DNA of 19,462 bases from Candidatus Uhrbacteria bacterium (GTDB taxonomy: Bacteria; Patescibacteriota; Patescibacteriia; 2-12-FULL-60-25): NCBI GenBank assembly GCA_014728435.1, contig WJLP01000046.1:1-19462 (forward strand), read 5' to 3'. A program made the position numbers and the translations under genes. Within the stretch, counting starts at the first letter, position 1, and every line of letters starts with the position of its first letter. A model generated the notes under the pieces. It was given only the letters and a program-made list of their open reading frames with translations, did not search any database and was not told the DNA's origin. Positions 13,608 to 19,462 of the stretch are shown here, piece after piece.

Positions 13608-15482
13608 ATGAAACATCGCTCCACGGATGAAATCCGCCAACTATTTCTTGATTTTTTTAAAGAAAAGGGCCATGCCATATTGCCTTCGGCTTCTTTGATT
13701 CCCGAAAACGACCCTACCGTCCTATTCACCACGGCCGGTATGCAGCCGCTTGTCCCGTATCTTCTCGGTCAAAAGCACCCTATGGGCACGCGCCTTGCCA
13801 ACGCGCAAAAGTGCCTGCGCACCGACGACATCGACGAAGTGGGCGATGCTTCGCATGGCACGTTTTTTGAAATGCTCGGCAACTGGTCGCTTGGCGACTA
13901 TTTCAAAGAAGAGGCTATTGGCTGGTCGTACGAATTCCTCACTAAGCCTGAATATTGCGGCATAGATCCAACCAAACTCTTTGTCACTATCTTTCAAGGC
14001 GATGATGACGCTCCGCGCGATGAAGAATCGGCCAATATCTGGCAATCACAGTTCGCTGTCCACGGCATCCGGGCGGAAGTCGGCGAAGTCGGCAAAGACG
14101 AACCGGCCAAAGGCAATGCCGGCCCGCGTATCTATGCTTATCCCAAGAAAGAAAACTGGTGGGGCCCGGCCGGCCAAACCGGCCCCTGCGGCCCGGATAC
14201 GGAAATGTTCTATGACACTGGCAAGCCTCACGATCAGTCATTCGGCCCCGTGTGCCATCCAAACTGCGATTGCGGGCGTTTTGTTGAGATCTGGAACGAC
14301 GTGTTCATGCAATACGATAAGCGGGAAGACGGCAAGTACGTCGTCCTGGAGCAAAAAAATGTGGACACCGGCATGGGACTCGAGCGCATGGCCGCCGTTT
14401 TACAGCAAGTTAACTCCAATTATGACACGGACACATATAAAAGATTGTTTGAGGCGTTTAATACCGTATTCGACATCCGCTATGGCGCGGATCCCGCGGT
14501 GGATCGCTCCTTGCGCATCATTATGGACCACCTGCGCGCCGTCACCTTCATCATCGGTGATGAGCGTGGCGTGGCGCCGTCAAACGTCGGCCAGGGCTAC
14601 ATAGCCCGCCGCCTGCTCCGCCGCGCCTCCCGCGAAGCTAAACGCTTGGGCATCGATACGGCAATTGCCCCCACCGTGTGCCAAGAAGTTATCAATATCT
14701 ACAGCCAAGCCTATCCCGAACTCACTCACAACGCGGGCCGCGTCCTCGCCGAGGTTAAAAAAGAAGAGGATAAGTTTGCCTTAACACTCGAAAAGGGTCT
14801 GAAAGAATTCGAAAAAATGATCGGCGAGTCCACGTCGCTCACCGGCGAGCAAGCTTTTATTCTTTACTCAACTTACGGCTTCCCCGTCGAACTCACCGAA
14901 GAACTGGTGGCCGAGCGCGGCGGCACAATCGATCGGCAAGCCTTTGACGAGGAATTCGCCAAGCATCAAGAATTATCCCGCACCGCTTCAGGAGGCGCTT
15001 TCAAGGGCGGTTTGCAAGATCAATCCGAAGAAACCACTAAATTGCATACGGCGACCCATTTGCTTCACCAAGCTTTGCGAGATGTACTGGGTCAACACGT
15101 GGAACAGCGCGGTTCCAATATCACAGCCGACCGCCTGCGCTTTGATTTTGTACATCCTGAAAAGATGACTGACGAGCAAAAACGGCAAGTCGAGCAAATC
15201 GTCAACTCAATAATCAAAAAAGATCTGCCCGTCAAAATGGCCGAAATGTCAGTCGCCGAAGCCAAAGAAGCCGGCGCCATCGGTATCTTTGACGAGAAGT
15301 ACGGGAATAAAGTCAAAGTTTACACAGTGGAAGATCCTGACAGTGAGAAGGGCTATTTTTCCAGAGAAATCTGCGGAGGCCCGCACGTCGGCTCGACCGG
15401 GCAATTGGGCGGCTTCAAGATCAAAAAAGAGGAGTCAGTCTCAGCGGGCGTCCGGAGAATCAAAGCAATTATCGGACAATAA
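13608..15482 (+). CDS. alaS: Alanyl-tRNA synthetase, minimal form
   Basis: 624 residues from ATG 13608. A TTG 39 bp upstream would add 13 residues foreign to the family, so ATG is preferred. It charges tRNA-Ala. The class II catalytic domain is clear: STDEIRQLFLDFFKEKGH, FTTAGMQPLVPYLLG, QKCLRTDDIDEVGDASHGTFFEMLGNWS, GLERMAAVLQ and the tRNA-recognition part GYIARRLLRRASREA. The editing site is present with H480 and H484 (HTATHLLH) and C589/H593 (CGGPH). Two parts are missing relative to the usual roughly 870-residue enzyme. The barrel subdomain (ESGGQxGD motif) before HTATH is absent, since FKGGLQDQSEETTK leads straight into it. The coiled linker and C-Ala domain after GVRRIKAIIG are also absent. 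Confidence 0.95.
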   Translation: MKHRSTDEIRQLFLDFFKEKGHAILPSASLIPENDPTVLFTTAGMQPLVPYLLGQKHPMGTRLANAQKCLRTDDIDEVGDASHGTFFEMLGNWSLGDYFKEEAIGWSYEFLTKPEYCGIDPTKLFVTIFQGDDDAPRDEESANIWQSQFAVHGIRAEVGEVGKDEPAKGNAGPRIYAYPKKENWWGPAGQTGPCGPDTEMFYDTGKPHDQSFGPVCHPNCDCGRFVEIWNDVFMQYDKREDGKYVVLEQKNVDTGMGLERMAAVLQQVNSNYDTDTYKRLFEAFNTVFDIRYGADPAVDRSLRIIMDHLRAVTFIIGDERGVAPSNVGQGYIARRLLRRASREAKRLGIDTAIAPTVCQEVINIYSQAYPELTHNAGRVLAEVKKEEDKFALTLEKGLKEFEKMIGESTSLTGEQAFILYSTYGFPVELTEELVAERGGTIDRQAFDEEFAKHQELSRTASGGAFKGGLQDQSEETTKLHTATHLLHQALRDVLGQHVEQRGSNITADRLRFDFVHPEKMTDEQKRQVEQIVNSIIKKDLPVKMAEMSVAEAKEAGAIGIFDEKYGNKVKVYTVEDPDSEKGYFSREICGGPHVGSTGQLGGFKIKKEESVSAGVRRIKAIIGQ

Positions 15483-15495
15483 TTATTCGTCAAAA

Positions 15496-15559
15496 CGTCC
15501 TACGTTTCGCGTCCTACGTCGAAGCTACGTGGGACGACCTGCCCCGTTGTATAACGGGG
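15496..15559. repeat. CGTCCTA heptad array plus CCCCGTT hairpin after alaS
   Basis: CGTCCTA CGTTTCG CGTCCTA CGTCGAA GCTACGT GGGACGA occupy 15496-15537. A perfect 7-bp hairpin follows: CCCCGTT (15542-15548), loop GTAT, AACGGGG (15553-15559). No T tract follows directly, so it is a weak terminator candidate at best. Confidence 0.75.
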
Positions 15560-15587
15560 TTGGGACGAGCGACGAAATGTAATAAAG

Positions 15588-15616
15588 TTGCATTATTTAG
15601 CGAAATTAGTTATAAT
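15588..15616 (+). promoter_or_regulatory. Promoter of the infA-ribosomal protein cluster
   Basis: TTGCAT (15588-15593), 17-bp spacer, perfect TATAAT (15611-15616): the best sigma-70-type promoter in the window. The predicted start is about 15623, giving a leader of roughly 44 nt before infA. The leader opens with an ATCCA/TGGAT hairpin (15619-15636). Confidence 0.7.
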
Positions 15617-15666
15617 TCATCCATAATTTTGTGGATAACTTACCAAAATGATCATGATTTTTACCT

Positions 15667-15900
15667 ATGCGAAATAAATCCTCATCCCCAAATAAGGAGT
15701 TTTTGAGCGTAAAAGGGACAATTGAGGAGAATTTGCCGGGCGCAACTTTTAAGGTTCGGTTGGAAAACGGACAGACAATTTTGTGTCATTTAGCGGGAAA
15801 ATTGCGTATGCACCGCATCCGTCTCACTCCGGGCGACGAGGTTCGGGTGGAAATATCCCCCTACGATTTGACAAAAGGGCGTATAACCTTTAGATTATAG
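15667..15900 (+). CDS. infA: Translation initiation factor IF-1
   Basis: 77 residues, a single S1/OB-fold domain that binds the 30S A site during initiation. VKGTIEENLPGATFKVRLENG, HLAGKLRMHRIRLTPGDEVRVEISPYDLTKGRITFRL match the family end to end. The N-terminus is about six residues longer than usual (MRNKSSSPNKEF). A TTG at 15703 with AAGGAG only 3 nt before it would make a product that starts later, but that spacing is too short, so ATG 15667 is preferred. First gene of the cluster behind a good promoter. Confidence 0.93.
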   Translation: MRNKSSSPNKEFLSVKGTIEENLPGATFKVRLENGQTILCHLAGKLRMHRIRLTPGDEVRVEISPYDLTKGRITFRL

Positions 15901-15914
15901 CCCACTTAGCGAAG

Positions 15915-15954
15915 CCGACGGAGGAGGGCGTCGGATAGGCTTAAGCTTGCCTAT
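15915..15954. repeat. Two short hairpins between infA and rpmJ
   Basis: CCGACG (15915-15920) / CGTCGG (15929-15934) with loop GAGGAGGG, directly followed by ATAGGC (15935-15940) / GCCTAT (15949-15954) with loop TTAAGCTT. Together they fill half of the 90-bp gap. They could fold in mRNA; the role is unknown. The loop GAGGAGGG is purine-rich but lies 63 nt before the rpmJ ATG. Confidence 0.6.
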
Positions 15955-15990
15955 TTACCTAAACTTCGCCTATTCTTACTCTCCAATTCC

Positions 15991-16107
15991 ATGAAAGTCA
16001 GAACATCCGTTAAACCCATGTGTCGGGATTGTAAAGTCATCCGCCGAAAAGGCCGGGTGGTTGTTATTTGTAAGAAAAACCCTAAGCACAAACAGCGCCA
16101 GGGTTAA
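15991..16107 (+). CDS. rpmJ: 50S ribosomal protein L36
   Basis: 38 residues, MKVRTSVKPMCRDCKVIRRK and on to KKNPKHKQRQG. The zinc ligands of L36 are all present: C11, C14, C27 and H33, so this is the zinc-binding (C+) form. It sits in its conserved place between infA and rpsM, 8 bp before rpsM. It is very short but unmistakable. No Shine-Dalgarno sequence; C before ATG. Confidence 0.97.
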   Translation: MKVRTSVKPMCRDCKVIRRKGRVVVICKKNPKHKQRQG

Positions 16108-16115
16108 TATTTATT

Positions 16116-16502
16116 ATGGCACGTATAGCAGGAGTAGTACTTCCCCAAAACAAGCGCATTGACACTGCGCTTACCTATATTTACGGCATCGGCAAAACCC
16201 GTGCTGATAAAATTATCAAAGACACCGGCATCGACGGCAGTATCCGTACCAAAGATCTGACCAACGACCAAGAAAAGGTCTTGCGCGACGCGGTGGAAAA
16301 ACATTATCGCGTGGAGGGCGAGTTGCGCCGTGAAACTCTGGGCAACATCAAACGCTTAAAAGAAATCGGTTCATTCCGCGGCACGCGCCACAGCAAAAAA
16401 CTCCCGGCGCGCGGTCAACGCTCCAAAACCAATTCCCGAACCGTACGCGGAAACGTGCGCCGTACTATGGGCTCCGGTAAGCGCAAACTGGAAAAAACCT
16501 AA
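16116..16502 (+). CDS. rpsM: 30S ribosomal protein S13
   Basis: 128 residues. S13 lies in the head of the small subunit and contacts the P-site tRNA and the large subunit. Family blocks: MARIAGVVLPQNKRIDTALTYIYGIGKTRA (helix-two-turn-helix), RREtLGNIKRLKEIGSFRG, and the basic tail RHSKKLPARGQRSKTNSRT. Gene order infA-rpmJ-rpsM-rpsK-rpsD-rpoA-rplQ is the classic alpha operon. The base before ATG is T. Confidence 0.98.
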   Translation: MARIAGVVLPQNKRIDTALTYIYGIGKTRADKIIKDTGIDGSIRTKDLTNDQEKVLRDAVEKHYRVEGELRRETLGNIKRLKEIGSFRGTRHSKKLPARGQRSKTNSRTVRGNVRRTMGSGKRKLEKT

Positions 16503-16511
16503 TCTCGAGTT

Positions 16512-16964
16512 ATGACTGAAGTAAATGAAACACAAGCAACGGCAACGCCTGAGGCAAAACCCGCTGCCAAAGCAAAGAAAGCCTCCAAAGGACGCAAGAA
16601 GTCACGGGTAACCAAGCACGTTGCTCATGGCCGCGCTTATATTCACGCAACTTTCAATAACACCATTGTCACGGTCACCGATCAAAATGGCAATACGTTA
16701 GCTTGGGCATCTGCGGGAAATTGCGGTTTTAAAGGCCCTAAAAAAGCCACGCCTTATGCCGCGTCTGTAGTTGTGCGCAATTTGGCCGAGAAGCTTCAAG
16801 ATTATGGCGTCAAAGATGTCAGTGTTTTTGCCACGGGTGTGGGCCAAGGCCGCGAAGGCGCCGTTAGAGCATTTAATTCCAATAATATTAATGTTGTTTC
16901 CATTAAAGACACCACGCCAATTCCGCATAACGGCTGTCGCAAGCCCCGCACTAGGCGCATGTAA
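16512..16964 (+). CDS. rpsK: 30S ribosomal protein S11
   Basis: 150 residues; S11 sits on the platform near the Shine-Dalgarno/anti-Shine-Dalgarno region of the 30S subunit. Core blocks: GRAYIHATFNNTIVTVTD, GNTLAWASAGNCGFKGPKKATPYAA, and the end PIPHNGCRKPRTRRM. The first 30 residues or so (MTEVNETQATATPEAKPAAK and a Lys/Ala run) form a low-complexity extension absent from typical 120-130 residue homologues. It lies 9 bp after rpsM. Confidence 0.98.
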   Translation: MTEVNETQATATPEAKPAAKAKKASKGRKKSRVTKHVAHGRAYIHATFNNTIVTVTDQNGNTLAWASAGNCGFKGPKKATPYAASVVVRNLAEKLQDYGVKDVSVFATGVGQGREGAVRAFNSNNINVVSIKDTTPIPHNGCRKPRTRRM

Positions 16965-16976
16965 TAATAATCAAGT

Positions 16977-17606
16977 ATGGCACGCAATCTAAGTTCAAGT
17001 TGTAAATTATGTAGACGCGAGGGGGTTAAACTCATGCTCAAAGGAGCACGATGCGAGTCTTCGAAGTGCGCGTTTACGCGCCGTCCGTACGCTCCGGGTG
17101 TTCACGGCACCGGCCGCCCGCGCCGTCAAACCGACTTTGGCAAACAGCTTCGTGAAAAGCAAAAGGCCAAACGCCTTTACGGAGTTTCGGAAACGCAATT
17201 CGCCAACTACTACAAAAAAGCCATGAAGATGAAAGGCGATTCCGGTATTAATCTTGTCCAGCTTTTGGAAACTCGTTTGGATAATGCCATCTACCGCGCG
17301 GGTTTTGCCAAAAGCCGTGCCGCCGCCCGCCAAATCGTGGCGCATGGCCACGTTCAGGTTAACGGCACCACGGTCAATATCCCTTCCTATCAAGTCAAAT
17401 CCGGCGATATTTTGGTGATCCGTGAAAACAAGCAGAATAAAGCGATCTGGAAGGAGTTGGCCGAAGATTTGAAAAATCATGAGGCGCCGTCCTGGTTAAC
17501 TGTTGAACCGGCGAAGTTTACAGCTAAAGTTACGAGCTTGCCGAGCGCGGAAGAACTGAAAGAGGCATTTGATCCAAAACTAATCATCGAATTTTATTCG
17601 CGCTAA
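16977..17606 (+). CDS. rpsD: 30S ribosomal protein S4, zinc-binding form
   Basis: 209 residues, standard length. S4 nucleates assembly of the 30S body and lines the mRNA entry channel. The N-terminus carries four cysteines (C9, C12, C26, C31), the zinc-containing form. The S4 RNA-binding domain follows: LLETRLDNAIYRAGFAKSRAAARQIVAHGHVQVNG. In many bacteria S4 represses the alpha operon; no pseudoknot target was identified here. It begins 12 bp after rpsK. Confidence 0.98.
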   Translation: MARNLSSSCKLCRREGVKLMLKGARCESSKCAFTRRPYAPGVHGTGRPRRQTDFGKQLREKQKAKRLYGVSETQFANYYKKAMKMKGDSGINLVQLLETRLDNAIYRAGFAKSRAAARQIVAHGHVQVNGTTVNIPSYQVKSGDILVIRENKQNKAIWKELAEDLKNHEAPSWLTVEPAKFTAKVTSLPSAEELKEAFDPKLIIEFYSR

Positions 17607-17622
17607 TCGTTCATTCTTTTAT

Positions 17623-18432
17623 ATGGAGTCACTCCTTCTTCCAACAAACATTAAATTCACTGCCGGTGAACGCCCTAACGAGGGTGTGCTTACCGTTGAG
17701 CCATGCACCCCCGGTTATGGCACCACAATCGGTAATGCTCTTCGCCGCGTATTATTGTCGTCCTTATCGGGTGCCGCAATAACGTCAGTCAAAATCCGCG
17801 GTGTGGATCATGAATTTTCCACTATGGATAATGTTAAAGAAGACGTTTTGGAAATTATCCTTAATCTCAAACTCGTCAGAGTCAAACTTCATTCCGACGA
17901 ACCGGTCAAAATCCGCTTGGAGAGCAAAGGAGATGGTGTGGTTACAGCCAAAGATTTCGAAAAAAACGCTGACGTGGAGGTCGTAAACCCGGATCAGGTT
18001 ATCTGCAGCCTTACGGATAAAAACGCGTCTTTCGAATTGGAAGCCACAATATCACCGGGGCGCGGCTACAGGTCAACCGAAGAACGATTAAACGAAAAGA
18101 TGGATTTGGGTGAAATCAGCATTGATGCGCTTTTCTCTCCGGTAACCAACGTTTCCTATAAAGTCACACCGACCCGCGTTGGTGACAAAACCGATTTTGA
18201 TAAATTAACTTTGGAAATTGAAACCGACGGCACAATTGACCCGATAGAAGCCTGTAACCAATCTGTTAACGTGCTTTTAGACCACCTGAACTTACTAAAA
18301 GATATTAACTACTCCGAAGAAATCCCGGAAATCGAAGAAACTGAAGCGGATGAAGAAAGCGAAGTCGAAGAGCCGCCCGCTGACGAAGCAGGGGAAGAAC
18401 CGGAAGCCGAATCAACCGACGAAACTGAATAA
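17623..18432 (+). CDS. rpoA: RNA polymerase alpha subunit lacking the C-terminal domain
   Basis: 269 residues against the usual 310-330. The N-terminal dimerisation/assembly domain is complete: EPCTPGYGTTIGNALRRVLLSSL, ITSVKIRGVDHEFS, VKEDVLEIILNLK, SPGRGYRSTEER, ISIDALFSPV and DPIEACNQSVNVLLDHLNLL. After about residue 231 there is no helix-rich CTD with its LxLSVRxxNxL motif. The chain ends in a disordered, strongly acidic tail of about 37 residues (EIPEIEETEADEESEVEEPP and on to ESTDETE). Without the CTD the polymerase cannot read UP elements or be contacted there by activators. No frameshift into a CTD is visible; the next gene starts 68 bp later. Confidence 0.97.
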   Translation: MESLLLPTNIKFTAGERPNEGVLTVEPCTPGYGTTIGNALRRVLLSSLSGAAITSVKIRGVDHEFSTMDNVKEDVLEIILNLKLVRVKLHSDEPVKIRLESKGDGVVTAKDFEKNADVEVVNPDQVICSLTDKNASFELEATISPGRGYRSTEERLNEKMDLGEISIDALFSPVTNVSYKVTPTRVGDKTDFDKLTLEIETDGTIDPIEACNQSVNVLLDHLNLLKDINYSEEIPEIEETEADEESEVEEPPADEAGEEPEAESTDETE

Positions 18433-18437
18433 TCATC

Positions 18438-18496
18438 AGATAAAGGATAAAAGATCAAGGATAAAACCTTAGTCCTTAATCCTGAATCATTAATCG
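18438..18496. repeat. GGATAAA-type heptad array between rpoA and rplQ
   Basis: AGATAAA GGATAAA AGATCAA GGATAAA is followed by ACCTTAG TCCTTAA TCCTGAA TCATTAA, the reverse-complement orientation, so the halves can pair. It lies within an operon and ends 4 nt before the rplQ ATG. Confidence 0.8.
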
Positions 18497-18500
18497 ATAT

Positions 18501-18854
18501 ATGAGGCACAGAAGCAAGAAAAAAATTCTCGATAGAAAAAGAGGACCGCGCAAAGCCATGATGCGTAATTTGGCGACTTCGATTTTGCTTTATGAGCACG
18601 TGAATACCACGTTGGCCAAAGCTAAAGTCGTGCGACCTATCGTCGAAAAACTCATTACCACAGGCAAAAAGAAAGATTTGGCATCACGCCGCAAGCTGGC
18701 TTCATATCTTTTAAGCGAAAACGCCGTCAACAAAGTTTTGGAAGAAATCGGCCCGCGCTACCAAGACCGCGCCGGCGGTTATACACGCATAATTAAACTC
18801 GGCACACGCCAGGGGGATGGCGCGGAAATTGCCCAAATACAATTAGTTAAATAA
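18501..18854 (+). CDS. rplQ: 50S ribosomal protein L17
   Basis: 117 residues, normal length; L17 is a core protein near the peptide exit tunnel. MRHRSKKKILDRKRGPRKAM, LATSILLYEHVNTTLAKAKVVRPIVEKLIT and the end GGYTRIIKLGTRQGDGAEIAQIQLV match the family throughout. It follows rpoA as in the standard alpha operon. rplM begins one base after its stop, so the two are probably translated together. Confidence 0.98.
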   Translation: MRHRSKKKILDRKRGPRKAMMRNLATSILLYEHVNTTLAKAKVVRPIVEKLITTGKKKDLASRRKLASYLLSENAVNKVLEEIGPRYQDRAGGYTRIIKLGTRQGDGAEIAQIQLVK

Positions 18855-18855
18855 T

Positions 18856-19230
18856 ATGCCTTGGAAGAAAAGCAAAGGAATGCCCAAAGTGGAGCGCGAA
18901 GTCGTGGAAATCGATGCCGCTGGCAAGCCGGTTGGCCGTTTAGCCACGCAAATCGCCACGGTGCTTATGGGTAAAAATAAAGCCGGATACGAGCCGCGCA
19001 CAGACATGGGCGATCGTGTTAAAATTGTTAATGCCGACAAAATCGAATTTACAGGCAAAAAGTGGGAGCAAAAAGTTTATTACACCACATCCAACCGTCC
19101 CGGAGGCTTAAAAACCAAACCTGTAAGCAATGAAACCCCCGAAACAATCATCCGCCACGCGGTGCGCTATATGCTTCCCAAGAATAAATTGCAAGCCCCG
19201 CGCATGAAGCGATTAACTTTCCAAAAGTAG
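18856..19230 (+). CDS. rplM: 50S ribosomal protein L13 with shortened C-terminus
   Basis: 124 residues; L13 is an early assembly protein of the large subunit. Blocks: EVVEIDAAGKPVGRLATQIATVLMGKNKAGY, GDRVKIVNADKIEFTGKKWEQKVYY, RPGGLK and YMLPKNKL. The family usually continues with a VYxGxxHPHxAQ tail; here the chain stops at APRMKRLTFQK. No continuation is found in another frame, so it looks like a real shortening and not a frameshift. ATG 18856 (T before it) is preferred over an in-frame ATG at 18880 because of the 1-bp junction with rplQ. Confidence 0.96.
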   Translation: MPWKKSKGMPKVEREVVEIDAAGKPVGRLATQIATVLMGKNKAGYEPRTDMGDRVKIVNADKIEFTGKKWEQKVYYTTSNRPGGLKTKPVSNETPETIIRHAVRYMLPKNKLQAPRMKRLTFQK

Positions 19231-19240
19231 AAATAAGATC

Positions 19241-19333
19241 AATGAATTAGAAATGAGAAATTAGCAAGTAGAAATTCTTCCAAGTTGACTAGCAGAGAAT
19301 AATCGCTAATTGCTAATTGATAACTGCTAATTG
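19241..19333. repeat. TAGAAAT / TGCTAAT heptad arrays after rplM
   Basis: AATGAAT TAGAAAT GAGAAAT TAGCAAG TAGAAAT runs from 19241. CGCTAAT TGCTAAT TGATAAC TGCTAAT occupies 19304-19331. Both have a 7-bp period and are joined by about 28 bp without it. The second ends 9-10 nt before the next ATG. Confidence 0.75.
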
Positions 19334-19342
19334 TATAAATTT

Positions 19343-19462
19343 ATGCCAGAAGAAAAGAAAACGACCGCCAAGAAAACCGCGGTCAAAAAGACCACAACCA
19401 AGAAGGCTGAAGAAAAGGAAGTGAAAGAAAAGAAAACCGCGGCCAAAAAGGAGACCAAAGAA
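19343..19462 (+). CDS. rpsI: Probable 30S ribosomal protein S9, Lys-rich N-terminal extension (3' partial)
   Basis: Forty codons are visible before the window ends: MPEEKKTTAKKTAVKKTTTK and further Lys/Ala/Glu/Thr-rich sequence. None of the S9 fold is in view. The call rests on gene order, since rpsI nearly always follows rplM. A histone H1-like or other Lys-rich protein would look the same at this point. If S9, it carries a tail-like extension similar in kind to the one on S11. T precedes ATG; no Shine-Dalgarno sequence. Confidence 0.6.
   Translation, partial: MPEEKKTTAKKTAVKKTTTKKAEEKEVKEKKTAAKKETKE

Noticed and set aside
15703..15705. TTG start of IF-1 with AAGGAG upstream
   Set aside because: The spacing is only 3 nt, and the ATG at 15667 fits the pattern of the other starts.

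Overview
The window reads as a chromosomal segment from a Candidate Phyla Radiation (Patescibacteria) bacterium, probably of the Parcubacteria/ABY1 type. This placement is inferred; no 16S rRNA gene is present. It rests on the streamlined plus-strand-only layout, a short alanyl-tRNA synthetase, an RNA polymerase alpha subunit without its C-terminal domain, an orphan VirD4-like ATPase behind secDF, start sites without Shine-Dalgarno sequences, and house-keeping genes in CPR-like order. Standard stop codons give full-length proteins throughout.

Layout. 3-2592: secD (5' end cut off by the window, carrying parvulin domains) and secF. 2720-6410: a membrane protein and a VirD4/TraG-like ATPase with a zinc ribbon. 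6507-7181: an alpha/beta hydrolase. 7375-8676: a D,D-carboxypeptidase of the PBP5 type with two C-terminal repeats. 8871-9902: rlmN. 10130-11443: an AT-rich gene for a protein ending in a J-domain. It sits between a short remnant resembling the mnmA 5' end and mnmA itself (11449-12624). 12707-13522: a membrane protein with a possible GAF-like domain. 13608-15482: a minimal alaS. 15667-19462: a translation/transcription cluster, infA-rpmJ-rpsM-rpsK-rpsD-rpoA-rplQ-rplM and the start of a gene that is probably rpsI. rpmJ is only 38 codons long. No tRNA, rRNA, CRISPR array or intact transposon was seen.

The least expected content is between the genes. Most gaps carry degenerate arrays with a 7-bp period, and each locus has its own heptamer (AGCTATC-, GGTTATT-, GGATTAA-, TACGAAG-, CGTCCTA- and TGCTAAT-like). 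Many arrays contain both orientations and could fold. One array lies in frame inside mnmA. Three gaps share an identical 17-bp palindromic core whose stem ends 20-22 nt before the next ATG. A perfect 40-bp palindrome overlaps a stop codon before alaS. All 19 visible starts lack a convincing Shine-Dalgarno sequence at usable spacing, and all 19 have a pyrimidine (15 T, 4 C) directly before ATG. Some -10 boxes lie so close to ATG that the transcripts should be leaderless.

Together the genes cover protein export (SecDF with folding-helper domains), envelope maintenance (carboxypeptidase), rRNA/tRNA modification (RlmN, MnmA), alanine charging and the alpha-operon ribosomal/RNA polymerase genes. 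The distinctive part is a repeat system of unknown function placed around the start codons.
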